In this document: positions 12,528-25,372 of the stretch, piece after piece
Layout: each line of letters opens with the position of its first letter
Position numbering within the stretch: position 1 is the stretch's first letter
Source: Albifimbria verrucaria
Taxonomy: Eukaryota; Ascomycota; Sordariomycetes; Hypocreales; Stachybotryaceae
Assembly (NCBI GenBank): GCA_020081605.1
Contig: JAHREC010000011.1
Location: 2,108,001 to 2,172,000 of the forward strand
DNA length: 64,000 bases
Reading direction: 5' to 3'
Translations under genes and position numbers: made by a program
Notes under the pieces: generated by a model
What the model saw: only the letters and a program-made list of their open reading frames with translations
Database searches by the model: none
Told to the model about the DNA's origin: nothing

Positions 12528-13963
12528 TGGTTACGCGGGCGTCGAACGAGCAGCAACGAGGGATGGTTGGCGATGCCTCATTTAGCTTGAGACGGGACGA
12601 GGTGTAGCAGACGGAATGCTTTGCATGGTCGATGGGAAACGCTGGCAGCAGGCAATGAAGGGACGGGGTTTGCGATTCCAATCGGGTCGGTGGTGTCGGT
12701 TATTCGCAGATGGGCGGGATGGGTAGTTGAAGTTGACCTGTCCTGTCCAGATCTGACCTGTCCCCTACTGGGCCTCAAGTGTCCTATAGCGGATTGAACG
12801 GGGGAAGACCCGCCCGCCTCTTAGTGCCTGATGTTTCTGGTGTCGATTAGTGAGCCGTGTCAGCACGCGGTTAAGCAACTCTCACGAGCAAGGTGGAGGG
12901 TACAATACCAGGTTGGAATTTATGGGTTGGTGGGTAACATATTTCAAGCTTTCACCTTTATGCTAATATTTTTATCCTTTTTATTTCACCTGATTTCTTA
13001 ACATAAGTCTGATTTTTCAACTTGGGACCTTGACGTGTTCTTGACAATGCAGAGCGGTTTCAGCACATTGTTGTCCCCCTAGGGATTGACAGGGACTTGG
13101 AGGTGCTTGCATACCTGCCCCCATTAAGGTGCTATCGCCTGTACTTTTACCCACCAAGTCCCTGAAAGGGCAAGGTGCCCATCCCAGGTAATTAATAGCC
13201 CAACTCTCCGCTGCCCGTCACCAATTATTATTATTATCGCGTATGCATTGATTTGGACACATACACACACACGAGTAAAACAGCCCCGTGAAGGTGCTGA
13301 AGCTGAAGCAGGGGCTTCACAAATTTCTTGGCACAAGTCCTAGCCATTTACCGCAAGATTGCTCGTACTGTACCTATAATGGAAAATTTGTCTGAGTTGC
13401 TTCTGCCCCAAATTACACCCCACGTGGGTCTTATTGTATACGCAAGGTCTTTTCTTCTTTTGTTGTATTTTTGATCTCGGACCGTCATGTCACATTTGTC
13501 TGCTTCAAAAGTAGCCAGGCGAAAACCACGGAAGGATCCCTTAATCAAGCTACACAATCTTTGTCAGACACGAAGCGGAGCGTATGTCGGCTGCATGTGC
13601 GACGGATAAACGTGCCGATTCGTCAATAATGTGTCAGTCAGAGGAGAGCTTGTTGTGTACAAAATAAGAGCCGATGACTCCTCGGAATCATCTGCCTCCG
13701 ATTTCATTCATTGCTACCTAGTAAAAGAAGCCTCTTGTCGTGAACACCGTTATTGTCTGCGGGTTCCAACGTCGCCAGGCCTTTGTAGAAACATAATCAA
13801 GCAACGTAAAAATATAGATGGTGCGCGGTCTTACCAACAAGCCAACGCGTCCATTTCCTCCACCCCAACGCCGATGAATGCTGATCCAGAAACGCCGTCC
13901 GTCCCGTTCATTTCGTGTCCATCATGATAGATGCTGCGTACTCTCGCAGCGACCGGCAATGAA
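12528..13963. other. Intergenic, no gene seen
   Basis: This is the promoter side of PIK1 and the 3' side of the NC2-alpha gene. An AT-rich stretch lies at about 12940-13020 and a (TTA)n-like tract at 13210-13225. No coding or RNA signal is visible. Confidence 0.6.
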
Positions 13964-14853
13964 TCAGGCCTTCTTTCTCCGGCCACCCCGGACCTTTTTC
14001 TTGGGTTCTGGCGCCTCCTCCTCGCTCTCGCTCTCGGTCTTGGCCTTGGCTTTGCTGCCCTCCTTGTCCTGCTCGACGCGACCGACAATGTCACGCAAGA
14101 AATCCCATTGATCATCGGTCTCAACGACCTGTTTGAGCATGGAAGCCGTGACCCTCTTGGATCCCTTCTCCTTTGCCACGTCGGCACTCTTGGAGACCAG
14201 CTGCACCATGAAAAGCTCTAGGGCCTTGCCGACAGCAATGGGCGTCTGCTGAGCCACCTTGCCTACTTCTTCGTCGGCCTGCATGATCCGCTTGATCCTT
14301 GCAGTCGGGAATTTGGTCTTGACAGGGAGGGCTCGATGAAGGGCGCCGGTGGTGGCGGCGCGGCGGCCTTTCGTGGTGGCATTTCGGAGCCTGGTTGCGC
14401 GTGCGCGTGGAGAAGGGCGTCGGGGGTCTGTTGGGGAGCACCTGTTGGTACGCGGCTGGGGATATTGTAGCTGGGCAGAAAATTGATTCCCGTACGGCGG
14501 CTGTGCGAAGGACGGAGGCTGCAGACCGTAGGCCGGTTTTGAGGCGATGCACTCAGGCTTTGGCGTGCATGCAGATACTGTTGTTGTTGTTGGTGATGAT
14601 GCTGTGAAGGTGACAGGTACTCCGACTCAAGGCGCGTCTCGGGAGCGGAGGCTGGCGGTAGAGAAGCGTAGGGAGGAGCGTAGGCGTAGCTGGAGGCAGG
14701 ATGCTCCAATTTATATTCAGACCGGACGTGGGTGTTATGGCTGCTTGGTGGTGCATGGAACTGCTGCGGTGCGGGTTGTGTGGGTCCTGCCGTGTAAAAG
14801 GACGACAGGTCCGGAGACTTGGGGGCATACGTCGAAGTATCGTCGCCCGACAT
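13964..14853 (-). CDS. BUR6: NC2 alpha / DRAP1 / Bur6 histone-fold corepressor
   Basis: The C-terminal part has the NC2-alpha histone fold: KTKFPTARIKRIMQADEEVGKVAQ, then PIAVGKALELFMVQLV and VTASMLKQVVETDDQWDFL, ending in a Lys/Arg-rich tail (KKKVRGGRRKKA). With NC2-beta (Dr1) it clamps TBP on promoters and blocks TFIIA/TFIIB. One missing base near 14328-14334 joins an upstream frame (MPPRKAAAPPPPAPFIE) to it, giving 296 aa from ATG 14853. The upstream part is Gln/Pro/Ser-rich (HHHQQQQQY). Another frame there also looks coding (SKPAYGLQPPSFAQPPYGNQFSAQ), so further indels are possible, and MPPRK near 14380 is an alternative start. The histone fold is certain; the N-terminal extension is not. 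Confidence 0.88.
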
Positions 14854-15722
14854 TTTGCGTGGCGGGGTACTTTGGCAATGCGGTGTGTAGAGGGGGCAAT
14901 TGCGGGACCGAATCTGGCGCGTTTAGTCAGCCCAGCGCGTCCACGGCCTCTGGACGGGCTGTGGTGCGGTCGGAGCAGTAAGTTATAAGTGGATGTGGTC
15001 ACGATACCCGGCGATGTGACCCGCGTCGTGCCTTGTTTCTGGCTCGTCGTATGGATTTCAACGTGTCTAGATTCTCGCCCTCTTGGTGATGACTTGGCTA
15101 CTTGACGCGCGACCGCTAGCCTCTTGGAAGGGAAGTCGGTTGAAGGGGCAAACAGTTGTTGTAGGATGAAGAATTAGGCCTGATTGAAGTCGCCCAGTTA
15201 AGACGACAAACTTGGGATTCTTAGTCTGCGAAGACCTTGAATTCACAAGGTGGGTTGTACTTTGAGGCTGCCCTGTGACAGTGGGCAATGGTGTAAGTGG
15301 ATGCTACTCGGGGTTGTTATGCTGCCTAGCGCTTCCGTCACGTCCTCGGGATATGGTTATAGATGTTGTCAAGGCAGTAACGGTGGCGACACGAGTAGGA
15401 GCAGGACCTGGCATACGCTGTGACGAGGCAGCAATGCGTAGGAGCGCAATAGTATGTTCACAAAGGCCCGTTGGCGATAGCCGATGATGAACTTCAAGAA
15501 CTGGATCCCTTGCCGCAACTCAAACGAGCAGGGATGAGAGGTCGAGCGCCGACAAGACGTTCAAAAGGTAGTAAGAAAGATAGACAGATAGATTTTAACT
15601 ATGCTCCTTGCGGGCACAATGACGACTTGATTGGGTGTTCACCGTGGACGCATTTGGGGCCCGGAGGTCCGTGAGTGGGCGGGAAGGGGATGGAAAAGGG
15701 TCAAGGGGGCGGGGGCTCGGTT

Positions 15723-15742
15723 CCAGCCAGCCAGCCAGCCAG
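15723..15742. repeat. (CCAG)5 microsatellite
   Basis: Five perfect CCAG units lie in intergenic DNA; a related CAGC run is at 44998-45016. Confidence 0.9.
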
Positions 15743-16075
15743 TCCAGCCAAGCTGATTGTGGGTGAGGGAATGCCGGCCGTTTATATGCACGTCTATCGC
15801 ACTGGGCTGGCTTGTGTGATGCGCCAGCTCGGGTCAGAGGGGGAGGAAACGGTGGCCCTAATTGGACGCGCTGCTTGTGCTCTCATAACCCGCACCCCTG
15901 CTCATCCCATCCGCACAGCACAGCCTCAGGATGCTGGTCAAATTTGCTCTTTGCGACTCAATCAGATGCCTTTCACGGCACAGTCGACCGCGCATGCAGC
16001 TACGAGACACGGCAAGGCTCTCATTTCTGCTGTGTTGACCCGCAGTCCTGGTGCTCTTCGCCTGCAGCGGTACGT

Positions 16076-16130
16076 GCAACGCAACGCAACGCACCGCACC
16101 GCACCGCACCGCACCGCACCGCACCGCACA
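16076..16130. repeat. Pentanucleotide array (GCAAC)3(GCACC)7
   Basis: Three GCAAC units are followed by seven perfect GCACC units and one GCACA. A shorter array of the same kind is at 28611-28641. Confidence 0.95.
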
Positions 16131-16719
16131 TTGCTGGCATGTGCACCCGTGCCATGAGGTCATTGTTACCTACGAGCTTTGCTGCCTGCACTGCAAGCCT
16201 ACTGCCACCTTAGCTTGCCTAGGCGGTGCTAGCATTGGTAGCCTTATTCTCACCTCCCACAAGGGATACAGCATAGCGCAGCATACACAGCGCAGCACCC
16301 TGCGAAAAGCACCTACCATGGGAGCCGCTACCAGGAAGGAGTGATTGGTTGATCGATTGCCCAAAGCGTTTGGACCAGGTGCCTCTGCATCCCGACCCTC
16401 AATTTTAAACCTCTTTTCATACCCAACACTCACTCACTCTGTTCACCACGCAACTTAAGGGATCACTCTTGTGCCGTCGTTTTGCATCGCAAGCAACAAC
16501 GCGGTTGTATAGAGCTATTTGTGCTTTCGTTCAACATTAAAATGGTATGCTGCATTACACCCCGTCCTCTATCCTTTCTTCTCTTGCCCTTGCGCCGTAT
16601 GATGATACATAATCAGAGCTTATAAACCCTGAGCTAGCCTGGTTGATGATGGAACCGAGTCGCATCGGCTATGGGTCCGGACTCAACTATTCCTGCTTGG
16701 CTGTGATTACCTACTTGAT

Positions 16720-18197
16720 CTAATCTGACTCTCCCTTCCACACCCTCTTTCGTGCCAATGGCTTGTCGAACCGTTTGCTGACTTCTGTCATGATAGCTCT
16801 GAGCCCTTGCAGCCGCTTGTCGATTGAATCCGACAGGAACAGCGAGGCAACCGGCCATGCATGAACCTCACCCCGGAACTCAAGCCATTCAGCTTTGATG
16901 CCAAGCTCGGCTTGCTGCTTCAGGAAGTTCTCCACGTCAGGCGCAAACACCTCTTCCTCGCCGTATGTAACAAAATAGCCGTGGCGGGGGCTGGCGGCTT
17001 TCCAAAGCTCTCCGTCGGTGCAACTACCCGGGGATGCGGGATACTGGTGAAGCTTGTTACCACCTGCGTATTCGTAAGCGTATTCCCATAGTGTCTGCCG
17101 ATCCAAGTAGTCTATCCGCGACGGCCGATGTAGGTCCGTTACGAGCGTAACCCACGGTGATATCAAGACAGCCAAGTTGGGTGAACGGAGAGATGGAAAG
17201 GGCACATCAGGCTCCGCAAGTCCCCCTTCGCAGCTGGTTTGGCGCCCTTCTCCTTTTGGTTGATGGGCTGAGCACCCAATTCTTGGAGAAGGCTAAGCAT
17301 GAGTGTGGCACCTGCAGAGTCACCAGCAACACAGACTTTGGAAGCATCTTTGACTACGTCCAAGACATGCTTGTATCCATACAGTATCTCGACCACCTGC
17401 TTCGGGTAGACATCATCAGGTACTAAAGTATAATCAATTGCGAAAATGGCCGGGTTCTTGTAACCTGCCTCGAGTAGCAAGTGGTGCCACGCCAGGAGGA
17501 ACTCGAGATAAAAGTAGCATGAGCCCAGCGCGAACCCGCCACCTGAGATGGTTGTTTATCAGTGACGATGCCCGGAATGATCGGCTGATTACCGTTGCTT
17601 ACCGTGAGCATAGTAAACGACAATGTCAGGAGTTTGCTCTGGCTTATGTTTGATCCAGACACCTTTAACACTTGACGATCCCTAGTGGTTGTCAGCTGCA
17701 TTGACCGTGAACAAATGAGCATCCGTAGCGAACCCACCTGCCCTAGCGAACACTCTCGCCAATAGACGGGGCTTTTGATGAAGCCGTGCCTCAACATGCG
17801 CCATCGGAGAAACGGCAATGCAACCTTGCCGGAGAAAAATACTCTGCCGACATTGGTTGGGATGTTTGCAAAGGCATACCGGACGCAGCGGATAACAATG
17901 TCCTCGAAGATAGAAGATTGGCGGACGAATAGGGATTGAGATTCGACGGGCGTAAGAAATCGCTCCTTGACGAACTGAATCAGGAGCTGTATCACTATTC
18001 AAGCCGCCGCTGTTAGAGGGATATTTACATGACGAGTATCCTCGTCCTACACCATCCGGCCTATACTCACAGAGGTACGGCAGTGCGGGAATAGCGGCTC
18101 TCAGTGTAGCAAAGATGCCGGCTTCAATGAGGAGCTGCGGTGTAAGGAATATCAAAAAGACCAGACAGTCAATTAGAGAGACGGGACCTAGGATCAT
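16720..18197 (-). CDS. Hormone-sensitive-lipase-type alpha/beta-hydrolase (esterase)
   Basis: A serine ester hydrolase of the HSL family. Exons on the minus strand are 18071-18197, 17738-17994, 17603-17681 and 16720-17542, with introns of 76, 56 and 60 bp. The oxyanion-hole motif HGGGF is built across the last splice junction, which confirms the intron. The nucleophile elbow is GDSAG, and the catalytic His is in GEVHAWP near the C-terminus. The N-terminus (LIDCLVFLIFLTPQLLIEAG) is hydrophobic and probably a membrane anchor. One missing base near 17207-17214 joins KGDLRS to VPFPSLRSPNLAVLISPWVTL, giving 428 aa. Natural substrate unknown. It is divergent from the DUF3605 gene, with 771 bp between their starts. 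Confidence 0.83.
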
Positions 18198-18968
18198 CGT
18201 GGACTCTAGACGGGTCCTCGTTGCCTCTCATGCGAGTATATAGGGTGACGCTTTAACAGTATTTGCGAATAACTGGATACAAACGGTGGAATGCTGGATC
18301 AAGGCCCGCCTAGCTTGTTGAATCAGAAAGATGATCGACCAATGAGGCAGAGAAAGATGCCAGTCGAGGTCTGTATGAACCAATCCGCCCTGGACGCCGG
18401 GCCTGGTCCCTTATTTGGATCTTGGGAAGTGCGTCATCACACCGAGTTAAAGATGATTAAGTTAGCAGAAATCTCCGGGGCGGTGGATGCGGGGCTCCCG
18501 GCATGAGCCCACCCGAAGCAAAGCGCTTCGTTCCTTGGACCTGATAGTCCTAGTCCTTAGTGATTGTGCACGCTTGAGCAAGAGAGGCCAGCATTTCGCA
18601 GTCGTTGAAACCTAAAATACACCCAAGCTTCCCTTAACTTCGGATCGAAACAAGACACCGTCATTGAGTTTCGCGTCGTGAAACATTGGTGAAATTGGCC
18701 CAAGGCCGCTCACAAGGTTGGCTCTCATTTGCTGGGCTGTGGGTGGGTATTGGTGAACACCTCACACCCCTTGGCTTTCAATGTGAGTACTTGATTACCC
18801 TCGTTCTCACCGCATCGTGAGTGTGTATCTAAACATAAGCGCGCGGAAACCCTCACGGCCTCCCTTCAACGGTCGCCCTGGCTGGCCTAGCTCTGGCTTG
18901 ATACCTGGCTGACCTGGACTCCAGTGTGCGCCTCTGCAAGTTTGAGTCATTCGAGACACCTAGCAACC
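18198..18968. other. Shared divergent promoter region
   Basis: It lies between the start codons of the esterase (-) and DUF3605 (+) genes. I see no coding sequence or clear motif. Confidence 0.6.
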
Positions 18969-19705
18969 ATGGGCGACGCAGCGTCCGCTGACAAGTTCAT
19001 CAGCGAGGCGCCGTTCCCGCTCACAGAGGTGGATAAGTGGGTTCTGTCACAGACCGACGAGGAGTTCAAGAAACATGACTGGAAGGAGCTCAAGGAAATC
19101 ATCGGTGAGTTTCGTAGCCCCATCACTTGTTGGCCAGAATTTCATACTCATACCATCATACTACTCTACTCGGCTTATACTGATGCCGAGGCTCAGAAAC
19201 AAACAAACTACATGTCCTCAAACGCAAGCCTTCAGATCTTCGGCGGTACATGAAGTGGACAACGGAGGTCAAGGCAGAGTATGGTTCCATGACCCAGTAT
19301 ATTCTTGCCAAACGACTGCCTAAATCCTGGGGCTGGCCGCCTTTCACCGTCACCTCCTCCGTCCCCTTCGCCGATGCATCGGATTACCATGTCCTCCTGA
19401 ATGACTGGCCCTATGGATTGGAGCCGAACATCACGCATCTGGTCGTATGGTCCCGCACTGCCATCCCCGTGGACTCCGAGAAGGGAGACCTGACGCCCGA
19501 GAGTCGAGCGCAGGTAGAGGACTTTGTGCAAAGATACTTCACGGACACGCTCGGGCCAGGTGGCCAGGATAAGGTCATGTGGTTCAAGAACTGGGTCTCG
19601 TTGCAGAGCGTGCGCACGCTTGAACATATCCACGTCCTAGTACGCGATGTTGACGACGACACCCTCGAGCGTTGGACAGGAGAACGCCCAAAGAGGGGCC
19701 AATAG
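18969..19705 (+). CDS. DUF3605 / N-acetylglucosamine-induced-protein-like
   Basis: Two exons, 18969-19104 and 19197-19705, with a 92-bp intron (GTGAGT ... CAG), give 214 aa without a frame break. The start MGDAASADKF is chosen because it is the first ATG of the open exon and the splice leads directly into ETNKLHVLKRKPSDLRRY. The core has the features of the fungal DUF3605 family, also annotated as N-acetylglucosamine-induced protein 1: LPKSWGWPPF, the motif DYHVLLNDWPYG, HLVVWSRT and a C-terminal WFKNWVSLQSV followed by EHIHVLVRD. No signal peptide or membrane segment is seen, so it is probably soluble. The biochemical role is unknown. It converges on the SND2-like gene with 39 bp between the stop codons. 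Confidence 0.85.
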
Positions 19706-19744
19706 ACAAGAGGTAGAGAATAGACGCATTGCCAGATAGACAAT

Positions 19745-20241
19745 TTAAGCAGCGCGACGAGACCGACGGTTGCCTTGGGGAACGGCTTCTTCGCCGGCGC
19801 CGGCACCGCCACCTCCCTGCATCTGAGAGAGAGCCTGTTTGCCCATGCCGAGAAGACCGGAGCCGAGATACAAGCCGTACCCGGGAATGGCAGCCCAGAG
19901 AAGCCACCCCAGCTGCCAAAGAAGATGACTGCGATGAGCGAGGCCCACGTGACCCAGATGACATCGAACATGTACTCGGTCAAGCCCTGAGCGGCCAGGT
20001 CCTCGCCGGGGCTCTTGAGGGCTTTGGTGGCGGGGTCATACTTGGGCCGGCCGGATGCCTCAAGGATGTACTCGCAGATGAAGCTGGGCGCGGACAAGAG
20101 ACTGTAGGCCAGCAGAGAACGAGGGCGGAAGAGGAAGTGGGAAAGCAAGAACAAGACGTGGACGATGAGAGAGCCGATGTGGAGGTTGTTGAGGGCGGCC
20201 GTGTTGGACTTGGCGCGATCCTTCTTCGCCTTCTGGGCCAT
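19745..20241 (-). CDS. SND2: SND2/TMEM208 homologue (DUF788), ER membrane protein
   Basis: A small ER membrane protein of the DUF788 family. By homology with yeast Snd2/Env10 and human TMEM208 it takes part in SRP-independent targeting of membrane proteins. It begins MAQKAKKDRAKSN with Lys/Ala-rich sequence, followed by hydrophobic segments (IGSLIVHVLFLLSHFLF; LLAYSLLSAPSFICEYIL; MFDVIWVTWASLIAVIFF; WLLWAAIPGYGLYLGSGLLG) and a Gly/Ala/Arg-rich tail ending RRSRRAA. One missing base in the CCCC run at 19907-19910 breaks the frame between FFGSW and LLWAAIPGYG. Corrected length is 165 aa, no intron. The start codon at 20241 faces the APC3 gene. Confidence 0.87.
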
Positions 20242-21154
20242 GGCTGCTAAGCGTCTCTGCGTCGGGCGTTTAAGACGATGGGAGAGGTGATGAGACGACG
20301 GGCGGTTGCGTGATGTCAGGAGTGCTTTGTGGGCGTGGCGTCGACTTGTGGGCGTCTAAGATTGTGGAGCTGCAGGCAGGTAGGTACAAGCTCCAAGTAC
20401 CCCGTGCGGGTGCATCGTCGAGGTTGGATTGTTTGTCTCTGTTGCTCAGAGGAACCAGGGCGCGCCGCTCGTCCAATCAAGCGTCAGAAGCGCCTGCAGG
20501 CACCGCCAACCACAACAACCTGCGCGCCTCCCACAGTGAAGCCTTTCTCTTTGCTCGCTCGCATCGACCCGCCACCGTTTATTTTTCCTCTTCACCTCTC
20601 AGCACGGCACGGGAGGACGACGATGCCACTGTCGCCAAACCTGGCTCAAGCTCGTCGCCGCGCGCCTTTTCCTTCCCGTTTGCTCCATGTCGCCGCAACC
20701 GTCTGATCAGGTCTACGTTCGTTAGGGACCCACCATTCCATTCACGATCTTGGGAACCGAAAGGCACCCTGCACCGCAGACGCCCGTTTTTTGCGACCCT
20801 GAAGCTGGAGAGAGCTCCCGTCGGCCTTCGAGAAACTCTGTTTTTTACTCTTTCGCCTTTCTTATGATACGCACCTCGGTCTCCACCTAATCGATAGTCT
20901 CCTCATTCACGGTGCTGAATCACCATCTTGTTTTTCTTGTAGCAACCACCGACGGTACGAGTAACGCTTCACGATATTATACCGACAAGATACCAACTGC
21001 TTCTCTGTTCGCCCGAAGCGCAGCGAGAGAGTTGAATTAATTTCCCACCGCAAGTTCTCGAATCTTATACTCCATGGCCCGGAGGTAGTGGCAGAGGCAT
21101 CTCCCAGACAGGCTCGAGGTTTTCTATCTCTTTCCGCAGTGAAAGACCTCCGCA
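20242..21154. other. Divergent promoter region SND2-like / APC3
   Basis: Pyrimidine-rich on the + strand in several stretches (20520-20600, 20660-20900), as in many filamentous-fungal promoters. One 185-codon open frame (20310-20867) lacks any family resemblance and is not called. Confidence 0.6.
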
Positions 21155-23704
21155 ATGGCACCGACTCCGGCAGCTGTCGGCGTTCTCATGCGACAGCTCA
21201 TATACTACCATCTCGACAATTCCTCCTACGACAATGCCTTGTTCTTCGCCGAGCGGTATGCTGCCCACGATCCGAAATCCACCGACGCATCCTACCTCTA
21301 TGCCTTGTGCCATCTTCGACTCCGAGATTTTCGATCTGCCTACGATGTTAGCAAACCCCTGGCATATCGCGGAACGCACATAGGGTGTGCTTGGGTCTTT
21401 GCGCAGGCTTGTTTGGCTCTGGAGCGATACAAGGATGGCATCACGGCTTTGGAAAAGTCCAGAACCCTCTGGTCGCAGAAGAACAACTTGGGCAAGCATA
21501 GCGCAACAACGAGAGCGGGGAGCCCTGATGCGCCCGCTGTACTGTGTCTTCTTGGCAAGCTCTACCGAAGCTTTGATGACAAGAAGAAGGCAGTCACCAG
21601 CTTTGAAGAGGCTCTGAAGCTGAATCCATTTAGCTGGGACGCCTTTCTGGCCCTCTGCGACATGGGGGTAAATGTGCGGGTGCCTAACATTTTCAGGTCC
21701 TCCGATTCCTTGTTGCAGAGTTTCGATCAGGAGGCAGCACAAATATCTCCAGAACTTAGAGAAAACGCTACATCAAATCCAGTAGACCTTTTATCGAAGA
21801 AATCATCTCTTCGGCAGCCCACTATCGACTTGGGCATGGATCCGTTTAGCGTCAACATCTCCAGCACAGAGATGAGTGACTCTGTCATGGAAATTATGGC
21901 CGACTCAGGGGAGGGTGACTTGATGTCGAAAGTTCAAGCTGCTAGGTTAAGACTTGCCTCTTCTACTTCTAGTCAACCTGGTCCAGATGGGCTAGAAACG
22001 CCTACTGGCGCAATCTCAGCCAATGTTATGGCGCCTCGTGCTGTTCACCCCCAGGATCCCCTCAAGCACCCCCGCGGAAGACACGTAACGCCCAAGTCAT
22101 GGATACTGGTGTAGAAGCACCCCGCGAATGAATTATAGGCTGGGCACCAGAAGGACATTAAGGACACAAGACAAGGCACAAAGTCATGAGGCATCAGTTG
22201 AAGTCATGTCTGAGACGTCAAACGCTCCGACAGCTCCGGTGGGATCGACTCGACCAGCTATGCCAGCAGTCGAACGAAAGAGAACTGTATCTGGCCACCC
22301 CGTGCCGCGATCTACGAATGCCGAGGAGCCTGCGGCACGCAGGAGTGCCCGGCTAAACATGTTTAAGCCATCCATATCGAAGGCCAACTCTGGTGCTTCT
22401 ACGATTGGTGCCTCTGCCGGACGCGAGCTGAAGAAGGCTAGACCCCAGATCTCGCGAATTATCAGACCTGGCTCCAGCGGCTCTAACGTTGGAAGGGTTG
22501 TCAGCGGTAACCGAAAACCAATGGATGGCATTAATGGGGATATCGATCATGGTGAAACGGCGAGAGTGAAGGAGACCTCAGTACAACCAATTGCTTCCAA
22601 GCCTTCTGAGGTGGACACAGCGAAATTAGAGGAGACACTGAAATGGACGCTTGATCTATTGAAGAAACTCGGTAACGGATACTACCAACTATCACGGTTC
22701 CAGTGCCAGGAGTCGTTACAGGCGTTTAGCTCATTGCCACCGTCGCAGCAGAGCACGCCTTGGGTCTTGGCCCAGATGGGCCGAGCCCACTATGAGCGAG
22801 CATCTTACGCAGAAGCTGAAAAGTTTTTCAGAAAGATGCGCGTACAGGCGCCTTCCAGGTTAGAAGACATGGAAGTGTACTCAACTGTTCTGTGGCATTT
22901 AAAGCGCGGAACAGACCTATCTTTCCTGGCACACGAGCTTGTGGACTCAGCCTGGCATTCACCACAGGCATGGTGTGCTTTAGGTAACGCATGGTCCCTG
23001 GCAAGAGACCATGAACAAGCTCTCAAATGTTTCAAGAGGGCAACGCAGCTAGATCCTAAATTTGCGTATGCATTTACTTTGCAGGGTCACGAGCACGTTA
23101 CGAACGAGGAATACGACAAGGCCCTCACGGCATATCGACAAGCCATATCGGCAGATCGACGCCATTACAACGCCTATTACGGTATTGGACGAGTTCAGGA
23201 GCGCTTAGGTGCTTACGAAAAAGCATACACGCACTTCCATGCTGCGCGATGCATCAACCCGAACAACGCGGTGCTGATCTGTTGCATCGGCGCAGTGTTG
23301 GAAAAACAGAAACAAATTATGCCAGCGTTACAAGCTTACAGTAAAGCCGTGGAGTTGGCGCCAAAGGCAGCGCAGACTCGATACAAAAAGGCACGAGCAC
23401 TCCTCGCTGTCGGGCAAGTGGAGGCAGCTCAAAGGGAGCTCATGGTCCTCAAGGACCTGGCGCCAGACGAGGGCACGGTGCACTTCCTTCTCGGAACTCT
23501 GTATAGGAGTATGAATGAGCGGCAGTTGGCAGTGCGCCATTTTACAATTGCCCTCGCCCTGGATCCAAAGGTAGGCCATGGCGACGTTAATACTTATTTA
23601 TGTGATCTTTGCTAACGATGCGTCATTAGGCCGGACCCAAGATCAAGGACGCAATTGAGAGTTTTGAGGACGATGTGCAGATGGAGGACTCAATGATGGC
23701 ATGA
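21155..23704 (+). CDS. CDC27: Anaphase-promoting complex subunit 3 (Cdc27/BimA/Nuc2)
   Basis: A tetratricopeptide-repeat scaffold of the APC/C ubiquitin ligase, needed for mitotic exit. Exons are 21155-23570 and 23630-23704, joined by a 59-bp intron; 830 aa after correction. The N-terminal TPR dimer region runs from MAPTPAAVGVLMRQLIYYHLDN to DKKKAVTSFEEALKLNPFSWDAF. A disordered Ser/Thr/Pro linker follows, then C-terminal TPRs (WCALGNAWSLARDHEQALKC; FAYAFTLQGHEHVTNEEYDKAL; NAYYGIGRVQERLGAYEKA) and an acidic end (EDDVQMEDSMMA). Two missing bases in the linker, near 22040-22046 and at the CCCC near 22114-22118, change the frame twice; between them PGSPQAPPRKTRNAQVMD is readable. The tail of such subunits binds Cdc20/Cdh1 in the family. 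Confidence 0.93.
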
Positions 23705-24886
23705 TGTCATGAGCTATCAAATCCGTTGGAGAAGCGTAGCGAGCATTGAATAATGAGGACGGAAGTGATGTTACTCCAACATGATGTTTCTGGACCACGA
23801 AAGAGATGGCATACTGTCCACCAGCTAGGACGGATGAAAAGAAACACAGCACGCGCTAGGATTAAGGGCGAGGAGTTGGACAACCACTGCGTGACTATAC
23901 GATAGCATGTTGCATGGCATTGGCGTTCAGGGACATTGAGCGAGGAGGACTGGTGCGAGCTTTGGATGAAGTGGTCCAAGGGTGCTGTAGATACTACGGC
24001 AAGCATGTAAACTAGTGTAGGGGCTGCCTGTCTCCGAAAGGGGACTGCGATAAATATTAGAGCCAGCAGCATTTGCCATGGTAGGAAGCATGTAACAGAT
24101 GTTGGCGGAATGCTTCGAGGCTCTTGGATGGACACAGTGACGAGTGACGAGAAGGTAGCCCGCGGTAGTTCCCATAACGTACTAGTAGCTGCCAGCAATT
24201 GTCGATTAACTTCGAAAAGGTAATTCGTACTCCGTAATTGGGCTAGGGATTCGGTTTCGAGAAATCTGCGCCGTGGCGTTACATGCATGAGCCATGAAAC
24301 CAACAGCAGTTCGGCACTGCAGCTAGATGACGCGACGCCGTGGTAACAGCACCAGTGTGTGTCTGTATCCGTGGAGACCTTGTTGATGCTAATGCCAGAC
24401 GGCGCTTGGACCGTCGCCCTGAAAAACACGCTAGTCCGAGAACGTATTTCCCAATTCAGAAAATGGCCAAAACGGCGCTAACCAGCGAATGAGCGGCCTC
24501 TCAGAAAATAGAGACCCGAGCATGGGTAAAAAATAATGACATGCACGCGCATGGCACCTAATTAACAATTGGTAGGCTAAATTACAGGCCAGGGAAAAAA
24601 ATAATCAGCAGGCACCTGCGCCCGTGTTTTCGCTGGGCACCACCCACTGCTAACCCACCCCCAGAATCGGATTAGCTGCACTTACTGATTTCCCACGCGC
24701 CTGCTGATTGCGTGACAGACGTATTTATTTTCCCTCCCTCGCCTCCCCGCATCTGCGCCCTTCCCTTTTCTCTCTTTTCAATTTGTCTCCTGCACGCAAA
24801 AACACGTCTTCTTTTGCACAACGTCATCCGCGATAACGCGACATTTGCATCTTTTCCCATCAACAACTCTTCATTAAACCATCATC
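23705..24886. other. Intergenic, histone H4 promoter at the right end
   Basis: It contains the 3' flank of APC3 and the H4 promoter. A CT-rich tract at about 24722-24790 precedes the H4 start, typical of highly expressed filamentous-fungal genes. There is no divergent H3 gene. Confidence 0.6.

Positions 24887-25372
<486 letters not shown>

Larger units (their letters stand above)
14854..16719. other. Intergenic with microsatellites
   Basis: This lies between the NC2-alpha promoter and the 3' end of the esterase gene. It holds (CCAG)5 at 15723 and (GCAAC)3(GCACC)7 at 16076. An ATG followed by a donor-like GTATGC at 16542 is not followed by a plausible exon. No gene is called. Confidence 0.6.

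Noticed and set aside
16542..16720. ATG followed at once by a GTATGC donor-like site
   Set aside because: No acceptor leads to a coding exon before the esterase gene.
20310..20867. 185-codon frame between SND2-like and APC3
   Set aside because: Low-complexity Ser/Arg/Pro composition in a divergent promoter with no family likeness.
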